Assembly: GCF_029946505.1 (NCBI RefSeq)
Contig: NZ_JARZHG010000022.1
Coordinates: forward strand, 121,057-185,056
DNA length: 64,000 nt
Direction: 5' to 3'
From: Polyangium sp. y55x31
GTDB taxonomy: Bacteria; Myxococcota_A; Polyangia; Polyangiales; Polyangiaceae
Below the pieces are notes generated by a model. It was not told where the DNA came from, ran no database searches, and was given only the letters and a program-made list of their open reading frames with translations. The translations under genes and the position numbers were made by a program. Shown piece by piece: positions 11,151 through 20,864 of the stretch (position 1 is its first letter; each line of letters opens with the position of its first letter).

Positions 11151-11525
11151 TCACATCGCGGCCGGCCCCGTCATCATGCGCGCCGCGCAGCGACCGCCCT
11201 GACAAACGCATCCGCCGCCGCAATCCATCGTCCCCTGACGACACTCCATCGAGCACAACACGGCCCTGCAATCGGGCGCCGCGCTCCTCGCGACACACGA
11301 CGCCGCGTGGCAACACGCCGCCGGCGCGCAATCTGCGTCTGTGCTGCATGCGGCATCGCCCGGGGCAGCGGCCTCCGTCGAGGATCCCGTGGGCGACGGC
11401 GCGGCCGGGGGCGGCGTGTCCGTCGGAGGACGAACATCCTCCGCGTTCCTCGCGCCTTCCGACGACGTGGGGCTACACGCGAACACGAAGAGCAGCGAGG
11501 CGAGGAGCGGCAGGATCGTACGCAT
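11151..11525 (-). CDS. Small Cys-rich lipoprotein
   Basis: The 124-residue product begins with a lipoprotein signal ending LLFVFAC, which places the lipidated Cys at residue 17. A Pro/Thr/Ser linker of about 40 residues follows, then a compact C-terminal domain with about 14 Cys, including the patterns CSTDADC and DCGGGCVC. This suggests a disulfide-rich extracellular module anchored to a membrane. No function is known to me; similar small Cys-rich lipoproteins are common in Polyangiales. It converges on trpC. Confidence 0.75.
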   Translation of the reverse strand: MRTILPLLASLLFVFACSPTSSEGARNAEDVRPPTDTPPPAAPSPTGSSTEAAAPGDAACSTDADCAPAACCHAASCVARSAAPDCRAVLCSMECRQGTMDCGGGCVCQGGRCAARMMTGPAAM

Positions 11526-11567
11526 CGAGCGATCCTCATGCCCCGGCGAAGCGGCTTCGTAAAGCCT

Positions 11568-12737
11568 TCAGGCGCCGATGTGTTGCTTCAGTTGCGTCGT
11601 GAGCGCATCGAGATCGGCCTGCACGTCCAGGGCAGGCACGCCTTTCGCCCGCACAAATCGCGCGAGATCGGCGAACGATGGATCCTCGAGCAACGCCGCG
11701 ACGACCGGAAGCGTGTACCCGCGATCCCGACCGAGCCGCTGCACGAGCACGCGGATCTCCGCGCGGAACTCCAGGCCCGAGAGCGCCCGATACAGGATCG
11801 CAGCCACGAGGTGCGCGGCGCTCTCGTCCCGGCGCGCGGCGACCTCCATGAGCTCCGACACACGCAGGTGCACGATCGCCCGCGGCACCACGTTGTCGAG
11901 CCGCGCGAGCGGCGCGAGGGCTCGCATCTCTAGCGCGATCGCCTTGCCGAGATCGCCTGCGTCCTTGTGGTACCCCGCGAGCGCCGCCAGCATCCCGGCG
12001 TGGCCGAGGGCGTCGTTCTGCGCGTCGAACGCGCCGAGCAACACGTCGAGCCCGCCCTTCTCCTCCACGGCCCCCGCGACCGGCCCGACGATCGATGCGT
12101 CGTTCGCCGCGCGCACGGCCTCGCCGAACATCGCGGCGAGCGCCGCGGGCGCGCCCGCAGCGAGGAAATACGACGTCGCCGTGATCCCGGCCTCGATGCC
12201 TGCTTCCTTCGTTCCGCCGGGGACCTTGCCCTCGACGGACGCGACGAACGCGGCCCCGTACCGCTCGCCGAACGCGATCAACACCTGGGCCTCGTCCTGC
12301 CCGGCGCGCTCCTCCGGCCGCGCCTCCATCCACGCCGTCACTGCGAGCGCCGCTGCCTCCGTCGCTTCCAGGCCCATCGCCGCGCCCCCTTCGAGCAGCG
12401 GCGCGCGCGACACGAGCCGCGCCTCCACGAGCTCACCGACGAGCGGCTCCAGATCCGGACGCTCGGGCTCCCCAGCCTCCCGCAGCGCCGCGATGCGCTG
12501 CTTCACCTCGTCGGGCATGGCGGGCATCTCGGGCCGCGACGCGGGCGGCATCCGCTCGAACGCGTCGATCATGCGCCCGATCTGGCGGAACCTCTCGTCC
12601 TCCACGGACTCGCGCGCAAACACCTTCTCGACGAGCGTCTCGGGCACGGGCGGCAGCGCGCGCGTGAGGATCCAGAGCAAGCGTCGCGCGTCTGGGGAGA
12701 GACGAGCGACCGCGGTCTCGGCGGCCGTATCGGACAT
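11568..12737 (-). CDS. Hypothetical protein, mostly helical
   Basis: This soluble-looking 389-residue protein has no signal peptide and is dominated by Ala, Glu, Leu and Arg, with helix-forming segments throughout. A central stretch around residues 200-290 resembles a helical repeat scaffold but is not a clear TPR. No catalytic motif is visible. The start codon is directly supported by the sharp end of coding bias at 12737. It is followed on the same strand by the small Cys-rich lipoprotein gene 42 bp away and preceded by the Uma2-type gene 26 bp away, so these may be co-transcribed. Function unknown. Confidence 0.7.
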   Translation of the reverse strand: MSDTAAETAVARLSPDARRLLWILTRALPPVPETLVEKVFARESVEDERFRQIGRMIDAFERMPPASRPEMPAMPDEVKQRIAALREAGEPERPDLEPLVGELVEARLVSRAPLLEGGAAMGLEATEAAALAVTAWMEARPEERAGQDEAQVLIAFGERYGAAFVASVEGKVPGGTKEAGIEAGITATSYFLAAGAPAALAAMFGEAVRAANDASIVGPVAGAVEEKGGLDVLLGAFDAQNDALGHAGMLAALAGYHKDAGDLGKAIALEMRALAPLARLDNVVPRAIVHLRVSELMEVAARRDESAAHLVAAILYRALSGLEFRAEIRVLVQRLGRDRGYTLPVVAALLEDPSFADLARFVRAKGVPALDVQADLDALTTQLKQHIGA

Positions 12738-12763
12738 GCCGCGCAGGGTACCGGCGCGCGGGA

Positions 12764-13363
12764 TCAGGGAGAAGAGGGCTCGGCAGGCTTGGGGAGGATC
12801 CAGAAGGGCGCGAGGTTGATCTCGAGGTCGAAGGGCGGAAGACGCGGGGTTTCGTCGTCGATGGCGGACGCTATGAGCATGGGGTGTTCACGCTCGGTTT
12901 TCCAAACCTCGACCAGACGGATCTCCGGATCGATCAACCACACCCAGCCCACGCCGGATCGCGCGTAGTGCGGCAGCTTGATCTTTCGATCATCGCGCGC
13001 GGTCACGGGTGAGAAGACCTCGCAGCACCAATCGGGGAGCAGCGTGATGGGGTACCCGTCGGGCTGCTCAGGAGAGCGCGTAACGCGAAAGCCGGCGAGG
13101 TCGGGGTTGAAGAGCCGATCGCCGAAGCGAATGGCCGCCTCGCGCTCGATCCACCACGCTCCGTCGCCGGGGGTGTCCATCGGGCTGACGTAGTAGAGGG
13201 CCCGCTCGCACTGGGCCACCGCTCGCCGGTGCGGCGCATCAGGCCGAGGTAACACGCGAAGCTGTCCCGGCTCGAGGATCTCTCCGCTCAGATACTCCGG
13301 CAGCCGATCGATCTCGGCGAGCAGCTCCTCGAACGTGGGAACCTTCCGCGCGGGGTCGCCCAT
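12764..13363 (-). CDS. Uma2 family (DUF820) putative endonuclease
   Basis: This 199-residue protein matches the Uma2/DUF820 family, which has a PD-(D/E)XK-like fold. Visible family blocks are the early TFEELLAEIDRLPE region, FNPDLAGFR (the catalytic-type Asp), LPDWCCEVFSP (the acidic core strand), and DRKIKLPHYARSGVGWVWLIDP with its conserved Lys and Tyr. Uma2 genes are abundant in cyanobacteria and myxobacteria, and their biological role is not established. No partner gene with an obvious nucleic-acid role is adjacent. Confidence 0.85.
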   Translation of the reverse strand: MGDPARKVPTFEELLAEIDRLPEYLSGEILEPGQLRVLPRPDAPHRRAVAQCERALYYVSPMDTPGDGAWWIEREAAIRFGDRLFNPDLAGFRVTRSPEQPDGYPITLLPDWCCEVFSPVTARDDRKIKLPHYARSGVGWVWLIDPEIRLVEVWKTEREHPMLIASAIDDETPRLPPFDLEINLAPFWILPKPAEPSSP

Positions 13364-13405
13364 GCAGCGAAGCTAGCACGAACCGACCCCGCGCCGACCG
13401 CCCGC

Positions 13406-15790
13406 CTACCGCTTCAAGAGCGTCGCGAACGGGTTGTTCGTGAACTTCCCCTGCGGCTGGGGTTTGCCCTGGGGACCCTTGCCCTGCTGCGGCCCGCCAC
13501 GCCCTTGCTGCGGACCTTGCCCGCCGCGGCCCTGCTGCGCGCCCTGCGACTGCGCCCCCGGCTGCGGACGCTCGCCCTTCCGCGCCGTGAGCGAGATCCG
13601 CTTGCGCACCATGTCCACCTCGAGCACGCGCACCTTCAGCTTGTCGCCGACCTTCACCACCTCGCTCGGATCCTTCACGAACCGATCCGCGAGCTGCGAC
13701 ACGTGCACGAGCCCGTCCTGGTGCACGCCCACGTCCACGAACGCGCCGAACGCGGTCACGTTCGTGACCACCCCTTCGAGCTCCATCCCGGGCTTCAGGT
13801 CCTCCATCGTCCGCACGTCATCGCGGAACTTCGGCGGCTCGAAGCTCGCGCGCGGATCACGCCCCGGCTTCTTCAGCTCGACGAGGATGTCGTTCATCGT
13901 GTACTCGCCGACGTCGCCGCCGATGTACTTCTTCGGGTCGATCCGCCCGATGAGCTTCGTGTCGCCCACGAGCGACGCGACGGGCACACCGAGGTCTTCG
14001 GCGATCTTCTCCACGAGCACGTAACGCTCCGGGTGCACCGCGCTCCCGTCGAGCGGATGCTCGCCCCCGCGGATGCGCAAGAAGCCCGCGCACTGCTCGA
14101 ACGTCTTCGGCCCGAGGCCCGCCACGTCGAGCAGCTTCTTCCGGCTCGAGAACGCGCCGTGTTGATCGCGGTGCGACACGATCTTCTTCGCGAGCGAAGG
14201 ACCGATGCCCGCCACGCGCGAGAGCAAGGGCGCGCTCGCCGTGTTGAGCTCCACGCCGACCATGTTCACGCAGCTCTCGACGACCTCGTCGAGCTTGCGC
14301 GCGAGCAGCGACTGGTACACGTCGTGCTGGTACTGCCCAACGCCGATGCTCTTCGGATCGACCTTCACGAGCTCGGCGAGCGGATCCTGGAGCCGCCGCG
14401 CGATGCTGATCGCGCCGCGCACCGTCAGGTCGAGGTCCGGGAACTCCTCACGCGCCACGTCGCTCGCCGAGTACACGCTCGCGCCGGCCTCGCTCACGGG
14501 CACGCAGAAGATCTCCTTCAGCCCCTCGGCCGCGAGCACATCCCGGACGAACTGCTCCGTCTCGCGCCCGTGCGTCCCGTTGCCCACGGCGACCGCGCGC
14601 ACGCCGAACTTCCGGCACAGATCGCGGATCGTCCGCTTGCCGCGCTCCTCGGCGTCCGCGCCTTGCACGAGGTAGATCGTCTCGTTCGCGAGCAGCTTGC
14701 CCGTGTCGTCGACGACCGCGCACTTGCAGCCCGTGCGTTGCCCCGGATCGATCCCGAGCACCGCGTGCGTCCCGAAGGGCGCCGCCAGCAGGAGCTCTCG
14801 CAGGTTCTGCGCGAACACCTCGACCGCCGCGCGATCCGACTGCTGCTTCAGCTCCACGCGCACGTCGATCTGCACGCTCGGCGCGAGCAGCCGCTTGTAC
14901 GCGTCGCTCACCGCCTTGCCGAGCTCGCCCGCCCAGGGCGAGCCGCCGTCGAGCCCGCTCATCTTCCCGATCGGCGCGAAGAGCTTCTCCCCATCGAGAT
15001 CCACCGACGCGCGGAGGATCCCCTCCGCCTCGCCGCGTCGGATCGCCAGGTAGCGATGCGACGGCATCCCCGCGACGGGCCCTTCGAACGTCGCGTACGT
15101 GTCGAACTTCGTCGCCTTGCCCTCGTGCTCCTCGTTTTTCTTCACGCGGATCACGCCGTCTTGCATGTACGCCTCGCGCACGAGCTTGCGCACGTCGGCG
15201 TTCTCCGCGATCCGCTCGGCGCAGATGTCGCGCGCGCCTGCGAGCGCCGCCGCGACGTCGGGCACCTCCTTGGCCGCGTCGACGAAGGCCTTGGCCTCCT
15301 CGTCGGGGTTGCCTTCCTTCGCCTGCGACCAGATCCGGTCCGCGAGCGGCTCGAGCCCGCGCTCCTTGGCGATGATCGCGCGCGTCCTGCGCTTCGGCTT
15401 GAACGGCAGGTAGAGGTCTTCGAGCTCGGCCTTCGTCGCGCAGCCGACGATCTTCTTCTTCAGCTCGTCCGTCAGCTTGCCTTGCTTGCCGATCTCGTCG
15501 AGCACCTGCCGGCGCCGCTCGTCGAGCTCCACGAGGTACGTGCGGCGCTCCTCGATGGCGCGGATCTGCACCTCGTCGAGCCCGCCCGTCGCCTCCTTGC
15601 GGTACCGCGCGATGAACGGCACCGTCGCGCCCTCGGCGAGCAGCTTTACAACTGCCGAGACACCCGATCGGGGCAGCGTCAGCTCCTCCGAGAGGGTCGG
15701 GACAGGGTCGAAAGCGGGCAGCGTGATCGTGGGCGAGGCCACCGTGGTGGAGTCGGTCGTGACGGTCATGGGAGGGGACGCTTTATCCAT
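13406..15790 (-). CDS. tex: Tex family RNA-binding transcription accessory protein
   Basis: Tex is a cytoplasmic nucleic-acid-binding protein related to Spt6. The order of domains is complete: the N-terminal Tex block (VPFIARYRKEATGGLDEVQ), a YqgF-like domain (LGIDPGQRTGCKCAVVD), helix-hairpin-helix motifs (VAGIGPSLAKKIV and LLDVAGLGPKTFEQ), and a C-terminal S1 domain (VTNVTAFGAFVDVGVHQDGLVHVSQ). A Gly/Gln-rich tail of about 40 residues after S1 is unusual and probably disordered. The start is uncertain: ATG at 15790 (used here, 794 aa) or at 15769; neither has a strong ribosome binding site. Confidence 0.93.
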   Translation of the reverse strand: MDKASPPMTVTTDSTTVASPTITLPAFDPVPTLSEELTLPRSGVSAVVKLLAEGATVPFIARYRKEATGGLDEVQIRAIEERRTYLVELDERRRQVLDEIGKQGKLTDELKKKIVGCATKAELEDLYLPFKPKRRTRAIIAKERGLEPLADRIWSQAKEGNPDEEAKAFVDAAKEVPDVAAALAGARDICAERIAENADVRKLVREAYMQDGVIRVKKNEEHEGKATKFDTYATFEGPVAGMPSHRYLAIRRGEAEGILRASVDLDGEKLFAPIGKMSGLDGGSPWAGELGKAVSDAYKRLLAPSVQIDVRVELKQQSDRAAVEVFAQNLRELLLAAPFGTHAVLGIDPGQRTGCKCAVVDDTGKLLANETIYLVQGADAEERGKRTIRDLCRKFGVRAVAVGNGTHGRETEQFVRDVLAAEGLKEIFCVPVSEAGASVYSASDVAREEFPDLDLTVRGAISIARRLQDPLAELVKVDPKSIGVGQYQHDVYQSLLARKLDEVVESCVNMVGVELNTASAPLLSRVAGIGPSLAKKIVSHRDQHGAFSSRKKLLDVAGLGPKTFEQCAGFLRIRGGEHPLDGSAVHPERYVLVEKIAEDLGVPVASLVGDTKLIGRIDPKKYIGGDVGEYTMNDILVELKKPGRDPRASFEPPKFRDDVRTMEDLKPGMELEGVVTNVTAFGAFVDVGVHQDGLVHVSQLADRFVKDPSEVVKVGDKLKVRVLEVDMVRKRISLTARKGERPQPGAQSQGAQQGRGGQGPQQGRGGPQQGKGPQGKPQPQGKFTNNPFATLLKR

Positions 15791-15943
15791 GGCCTGCACG
15801 GCTGTCCAGCGGGAATCGACCGTTTGCCCCCGCGTCCGCACGCCTGCCGGAGGAAGACCACGTCCATCCGTGCGGGACGGGCCCCTTCCCCGGGAAAACT
15901 GAAATATCGATTGCATGTCGGGCGTGCAATCACGCCCGCGAAA

Positions 15944-16894
15944 TCACGCCGCCTTCGGCGCCTCGTCCGGGGCCGCCTCGACCTTCGGCTCGTGCGGGAC
16001 GCACAGGTTGATCCGCGTGATGTCCAACGCGCGCCTACCATCCGGCCGCACCACGATCATGTCCTCGAAGCGCGCGTTCTCCACGATGTCGTCCGCCGCG
16101 TAGGCGTACCGCGCGTGAATCGTCTGCCCGAACGTGCTGTCGAGGCCCGTCAGGATCGCGAGGATCTCCACGTTCCCCTGGCCGAGATCCTCGATCGTCA
16201 TTCCGTGGAGCGGGCTGTGCTCGTCGATCGGGTGCATCACCGTCCACGTCATCGCGAAGATCGGGTTGTTGGCGCGGACCAGGTTGAGATCGAAGAACCG
16301 CCGCATCCGCTCGCCCTCGCTCGTCGTCTCGAACTTCAGCGCGCAGACGCGCATGCTCGCCTCCACGATCTGGTTCGCTCGCGCGTTCGCCACGCGGAAC
16401 ACGAGGTGCGGGATGCCGTTGCGCTTCGTCAGCAGCGCGACCTCGCTCCATGCGACGCGCGCGAGCGGCCGCGCGAACTTCGCGAACACGATGCCCGTCG
16501 CCAGCGCCAGGCCGAAGAGCCCGAAGATCGCCTCCACCGTCACGAGCACGTGCGCATAGAGCGTCTTCGGCGCCATCGCTCCGTAGCCGATGGTCGCCAT
16601 CGTTTGAACACTGAAGAAAAACGCGTCCGTGAACGAACCCGGCTCCGCGTTGGCGATGTCGTCCCCGCCGAGGAGGTAAAGACCCGCGAACACGAGGTTC
16701 GTCCCGAGGTAGGCCGTGAAAAGCGAGAGGGCCACGACCGGCCAGCGGGCCTTCATCACCGAATGGTAGAAGTCGTGCCACGACGTGATCTGCCCTTGGA
16801 CCGTGACGCCGGCGAACTCTCCGCTGCGGGTCAAGGTTCGTGTCCACTTCGCCGGCGACCGGGAGGGAGATGGAGGGACCTGCTCTTGGCTCAT
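15944..16894 (-). CDS. Inward-rectifier potassium channel (KirBac type)
   Basis: This 316-residue protein has the Kir layout: an amphipathic N-terminal segment with Trp, a first transmembrane helix (VVALSLFTAYLGTNLVFAGLY), a pore loop with the K+ selectivity filter TIGYG at residues 101-105, a second helix (AIFGLFGLALATGIVFAKFA), and a C-terminal immunoglobulin-like cytoplasmic domain of about 160 residues containing LVFRVANARANQI. It forms a tetrameric K+ channel in the inner membrane. The family is patchily distributed in bacteria. No regulatory partner is adjacent; the gene lies between tex and a propeller lipoprotein. Confidence 0.93.
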   Translation of the reverse strand: MSQEQVPPSPSRSPAKWTRTLTRSGEFAGVTVQGQITSWHDFYHSVMKARWPVVALSLFTAYLGTNLVFAGLYLLGGDDIANAEPGSFTDAFFFSVQTMATIGYGAMAPKTLYAHVLVTVEAIFGLFGLALATGIVFAKFARPLARVAWSEVALLTKRNGIPHLVFRVANARANQIVEASMRVCALKFETTSEGERMRRFFDLNLVRANNPIFAMTWTVMHPIDEHSPLHGMTIEDLGQGNVEILAILTGLDSTFGQTIHARYAYAADDIVENARFEDMIVVRPDGRRALDITRINLCVPHEPKVEAAPDEAPKAA

Positions 16895-16939
16895 CGCGCC
16901 GGCGAGCGTACCGAATTCGCGCGACGGGGGAAACGCGGC

Positions 16940-18325
16940 TCAGGGCGCGAGCGCGACCAGGAACGTCTCGTAGTACCCCGTGCCGGGCGTCGGCCCGAGC
17001 CCGAAGTCCACGGCGCCGAGCGCCGTCCCCGCGACGAACACGCGCCCCTGCCCGTCCACCACGGCTTGCTGCCCCATTTGCATCTCCGACCCGCCGAAAC
17101 GACGCAGGAACACCGGTTTCCGATCGGCGTCGAGCTCCGCCACGAATGCGTCGCCCCAGATCTCGCCCTCGTTCGCCGCGAGGCTCGCCTCGCCGAACGA
17201 CATGCGCCCGGCCATCTCTCCCGTGAGGATCACGCCCCCGTCGGCCGTCACCGCGACGCCGTGCCCACGATCCCAGCCGTCGCCCCCGTAGAGAACGCTC
17301 CGCCGGTGATTCGACGCCGCGTCGAGCTCCAGGAGATACGTGTTCGAGTCGTATTCGTTCACGGCCTGGATGAGTCCACCGCCGAGGTCGACGTTCCCCT
17401 CGACGTCTCCCGTGATCACGAGCCCGCCGTCGGCCGTGAACGCGACGCTCCTCGCATCGTCGTAATACCCCGCGGCGCCCATCGCATGGCCCCAGAGCGG
17501 TTTTCCGTCGAGATCGTACGTCATGACGAACCCATCATGCCACCCGCTCGATTGCAGATACTCTTCTCCGAAGCCCACATCCAGGCTGTTCATGAATTGA
17601 CCCACGACGGCGATCCTCTCCCCCTGCACCGCGATGTCCTCGACGGTCGAGAGCTCGGCGCCTTTCAGCATCCGCGACCACAAGGGCGCGCCCTTCGCGT
17701 CGAGCCGCACGAGGAAGCTGCGGAACGAAGTGTCCTCTGGCTCGCCGATCCCGAGATCCAGCGGGCCGCGCGTCGTCCCCGCGACCACCGCGCCCCCGTC
17801 CGGCATCGCCGCGACGGCCGTGCCGCGTTGCGATTCCGCGCCGCCGAACGTCTGCACCCAGGCCACTTTCCCCGCCGGATCGAGCTTCGCCACGAAGGCG
17901 TCGTCACTGCCGTCCCACGGCAGCGAAATGCCGTCGAGATCGATCGGCCAGCCGAACGTCCCCACAATCAGCGCCGAGCCGTCCGGAAAGACCGCGACGT
18001 CGTCCGACACCTCCGCGAATTCGACGCCGAACGCGCGGCTGTAGACGTGTTTGCCTTCGCCGTCGTACCGCGCGACATACGCCTGATAGTTGTTCCCTGG
18101 CCCCGGCAGCGTGCCCCCGCCGAGATCGACGTCTCCGTAAAACCGACCCGACACGATCACGCCGCCCGACGCGACACCGGCGAGCCCCAACGACCCGGCA
18201 TAACTGTCGCGCCCGAACCGGCGCACCCACAACGTCGTCCCCGGATCCCCGAACGAGGCCTCCGAGGCGTCGCCGCAACCCACGAAAAATGCCGAAAGCC
18301 CCACGACCCCGAGCAAGCGAAGCAT
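16940..18325 (-). CDS. Beta-propeller-type lipoprotein
   Basis: The 461-residue product starts at MLRLLGVVGLSAFFVGC, a lipoprotein signal with the lipidated Cys at residue 17. The rest consists of repeats of about 50-60 residues of the type GGVIVSGRFYGDVDLGG / AYVARYDGEGKHVYSRAFG / DDVAVFPDGSALIVGTF, characteristic of SBBP or related propeller repeats. It is probably a surface-exposed propeller with a binding role. A GTG two codons upstream is a less likely start. It is functionally unassigned. Another propeller lipoprotein with different repeats lies at 48878-50410. Confidence 0.8.
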   Translation of the reverse strand: MLRLLGVVGLSAFFVGCGDASEASFGDPGTTLWVRRFGRDSYAGSLGLAGVASGGVIVSGRFYGDVDLGGGTLPGPGNNYQAYVARYDGEGKHVYSRAFGVEFAEVSDDVAVFPDGSALIVGTFGWPIDLDGISLPWDGSDDAFVAKLDPAGKVAWVQTFGGAESQRGTAVAAMPDGGAVVAGTTRGPLDLGIGEPEDTSFRSFLVRLDAKGAPLWSRMLKGAELSTVEDIAVQGERIAVVGQFMNSLDVGFGEEYLQSSGWHDGFVMTYDLDGKPLWGHAMGAAGYYDDARSVAFTADGGLVITGDVEGNVDLGGGLIQAVNEYDSNTYLLELDAASNHRRSVLYGGDGWDRGHGVAVTADGGVILTGEMAGRMSFGEASLAANEGEIWGDAFVAELDADRKPVFLRRFGGSEMQMGQQAVVDGQGRVFVAGTALGAVDFGLGPTPGTGYYETFLVALAP

Positions 18326-18396
18326 GGACACGCGTCACCTCACGCAACGAAAAGGATAAGCCTTCTCGCGACGCTAGCAGATCCGGTATGCCCGGG

Positions 18397-19494
18397 TCAC
18401 GCCCCGGAACGGGACGCAAATGGCCGAAGCACGGCTGCCGCGTCCACCGACACGCGCCCCGCGCCGAGCACCCCGTCGAGCGACGGATCCACCGCGAGCG
18501 CCGCTTCCACGCGGAGCAGCGCCGGCAAATACACGACCTCGCGCCCGAGCCCGCCCCCTCGATAGACCCGCGCCGTGATCCGAAGCGCGTCCGGGACGCT
18601 CGCCCCGTACGAAAGCAGGAGCCGCGCCGCCTCCACGAAATCGGCCCCCGCTTCGAGCTTCCGCGCCGCCACGTGCCGGAACGCGAGCTCGCGCCGCCGC
18701 CCGCCCACGAGCGCCCCCGCGCGCCGCTCGAGCCAGAGCGCGCGCCCCTCCTGATCATCCGCGCCGCATTGCGTCCCGATCACGAAAATCCCGAGCGACA
18801 TCCCCGCCGCCCGGCACCGCGGCAAGACGTGCCCATCGATCTCGTGGAGCACCGTCCGCTCCACGTCGGCCCGCGTCATGTACCGCCCCGCGGCGACCTG
18901 CACGACGCCCTCGCCCGTCGCCGCGAGCGACGACAGATCCCGCACCACGACCACCCGGAACGGCAATCGCCGCGCCCCGATCTCCGCGCGCATCCGCACG
19001 AGCAGCGATCCCTCCGCCGCCTCGTCGTCGCTGCGAATCGGCATGTCCTCCTCGGAGGCGCGCGGCGGCGGCTCCGCGAGCCAGCGCCGCGCGAGGTCGT
19101 CCGCGGCGTCGTCGTAATGGTCGCGCCGGCCAAACCTTTTTCGCGCCGCCGCCCAGAGCCCCTTCGTCCCGACCGCCGAGCAGATGAGCGCCTCCGCCGC
19201 GATCTCCCGGGCCCTTCCGGCGTACACCGCGCCGAGCGGCCCTTCGTTCTCCAGGAACGCCGCGAGCTCGCCGAGCGCGCGCACGAGGCCCTCGTGATCG
19301 GGCGGCGGCTCGTACGAGAACCGCGGCGCCTCGTGATCACCACGCGCCCATGCGCTGCCCAGCCTGTCGAGCTCCGCCCGCAGGTTCGTCGGCGTCGTGC
19401 ACATGATCACGCGCACGCGCGCGGCCGCCTGCACGAGCGCGTTTCCCGCGTCCGTGATCCATGGCGACGAGTGAGGGCCTGGCGCGCGCGGCAC
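18397..19494 (-). CDS. DUF1704 (MATCAP-like) zinc metallopeptidase
   Basis: The 365-residue protein has the zincin motif HEIDGH at residues 217-222 and a downstream QEGRA segment (Glu249) that corresponds to the QEGLA motif naming part of this family (DUF1704). Eukaryotic relatives (MATCAP) are tyrosine carboxypeptidases acting on tubulin; the bacterial substrate is unknown. There is no signal peptide, so a cytoplasmic site is likely. The start is a GTG five bases after the phoH stop, which suggests an operon with that gene. A later ATG (MCTTPTN) is possible but would remove part of the helical N-terminus. Confidence 0.8.
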   Translation of the reverse strand: MPRAPGPHSSPWITDAGNALVQAAARVRVIMCTTPTNLRAELDRLGSAWARGDHEAPRFSYEPPPDHEGLVRALGELAAFLENEGPLGAVYAGRAREIAAEALICSAVGTKGLWAAARKRFGRRDHYDDAADDLARRWLAEPPPRASEEDMPIRSDDEAAEGSLLVRMRAEIGARRLPFRVVVVRDLSSLAATGEGVVQVAAGRYMTRADVERTVLHEIDGHVLPRCRAAGMSLGIFVIGTQCGADDQEGRALWLERRAGALVGGRRRELAFRHVAARKLEAGADFVEAARLLLSYGASVPDALRITARVYRGGGLGREVVYLPALLRVEAALAVDPSLDGVLGAGRVSVDAAAVLRPFASRSGA

Positions 19495-19499
19495 GGTCC

Positions 19500-20831
19500 C
19501 TACAGCAAGTTCGCCGCGAGCTCCGCGAGCTCGCTACGCTCGCCCTTCGCCAGCACCACGTGCCCGGCGATCTGCTCCTGCTTGAACCTGTCGGCCACCA
19601 CGCTGAGCCCGTTCGACGCGTGATCCACGTACGGATTGTCGATCTGGTGCGGATCACCCGTGAGGATGATCTTCGTCCCTTCGCCCGCGCGCGTGATGAT
19701 CGTCTTCACCTCGTGCGGCGTGAGGTTCTGCGCCTCGTCCACGATGAGGTACTGATGCGGCAAGCTGCGGCCGCGGATGTACGTGAGCGGCTCGACCTGC
19801 ACGATCCCGCTCTCCAGAAGCTGCACGAACCCGCGCCCGTCCGCGCCGCCGCTCTTGCCACGCGTGGCTCCGCTCGAGAACAAGAACTCGAGGTTGTCGA
19901 AGATCGGCTGCATCCACGGGTTCAGCTTCTCGTCGACGTCCCCCGGCAAGAACCCGAGGTCCCGGCCGAGCGGCATCACCGGCCGGCTCACGAGCATCCG
20001 CGAGTAGCTCCCGTCCTCCACCGTCCGCTTGAGCCCCGCCGCCAGCGCGAGCAGCGTCTTGCCCGTGCCCGCCTTGCCGATCAGCGTCACCAGCCGGACC
20101 GTGTCGTCGAGCAAGAGGTCGAGCGCATACGCCTGCTCCTTGTTGCGCGGCCGGACGCCCATCACCCCGTCGCGCGGCGTACGCAGCGACACGACCTGCC
20201 CCTTCGAAGCGTCGTACCGACCGAGCGCCGTGTGCGTCGCGGTCGCCTCGTCACGCAGGAGCACGCCCACGTTCGGGTAGAGCGCCGAGCGGTGCGGTGC
20301 CGCGACGAACCCGTTCTGGAAAAACAGGTCCACGTCGGTCCCCGGCACCTCGACCTCCAGCACCGACAGCTCGTTCTCCGGATCGGGCGCGTTCTGGCTC
20401 TCGTACGTCTCCGACGTCACGCCGAGCGCGTCCGCCCGGATGCGCAGGTTCGTGTCCATCGTGACGAAGATCGTCGGCTTGCCCTTGTCCTTGTCGCGGA
20501 CGTCGATCGCCACCTGCAAGATCGCGAGGTCCTGCGACTTCGAGTCGAGCCCCACGAGCGCATTCGGCCGCCGCTCGGGGATCGCGATGCGGAGCGAGCC
20601 CCCGCGTTCGAGCGGCACGCCCACGGAGAGCGCCCCCGCGGAGCTGCGCAGGCCGTCGAGCAGCCGCGCGATCGTGCGCGCGTTGCGCCCTCGCTCGCTC
20701 CCTTCCCGCTTGAACTGGTCGATTTCCTCGATCGCGTAGATCGGGATGATCAGGTCGTTGTCCTCGAACTTGAAGATCGCGTGCGGGTCGTGGAGGAGGA
20801 CGTTGGCGTCGAGGACGTAGTTTTTCCTCAT
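19500..20831 (-). CDS. PIN-PhoH family ATPase/ribonuclease (PhoH2 type)
   Basis: This 443-residue protein fuses an N-terminal PIN nuclease domain (YVLDANVLLHDP, with acidic residues in IYAIEEIDQFK and FVTMDTNLR) to a C-terminal PhoH P-loop ATPase with Walker A GKAGTGKT at residues 252-259 and Walker B YLIVDEAQN. The arginine-containing LVSRPVMPLGRDLGFLPGD and ILTGDPHQID are PhoH hallmarks. PIN-PhoH proteins act as ATP-driven RNA helicase-nucleases in the mycobacterial example. The DUF1704 peptidase gene follows in the same direction with a 5-bp gap. A hairpin repeat lies immediately upstream. Confidence 0.92.
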   Translation of the reverse strand: MRKNYVLDANVLLHDPHAIFKFEDNDLIIPIYAIEEIDQFKREGSERGRNARTIARLLDGLRSSAGALSVGVPLERGGSLRIAIPERRPNALVGLDSKSQDLAILQVAIDVRDKDKGKPTIFVTMDTNLRIRADALGVTSETYESQNAPDPENELSVLEVEVPGTDVDLFFQNGFVAAPHRSALYPNVGVLLRDEATATHTALGRYDASKGQVVSLRTPRDGVMGVRPRNKEQAYALDLLLDDTVRLVTLIGKAGTGKTLLALAAGLKRTVEDGSYSRMLVSRPVMPLGRDLGFLPGDVDEKLNPWMQPIFDNLEFLFSSGATRGKSGGADGRGFVQLLESGIVQVEPLTYIRGRSLPHQYLIVDEAQNLTPHEVKTIITRAGEGTKIILTGDPHQIDNPYVDHASNGLSVVADRFKQEQIAGHVVLAKGERSELAELAANLL

Positions 20832-20864
20832 GGCTGAGCTTCTTCGGCCCGTTGCAACTGGGGT

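Noticed and set aside
13505..18565. Very long open frame of over 1600 codons antisense to tex and its neighbours
   Set aside because: It is the mirror of high-GC genes, is Arg/His/Leu-rich, and crosses four well-supported minus-strand genes.
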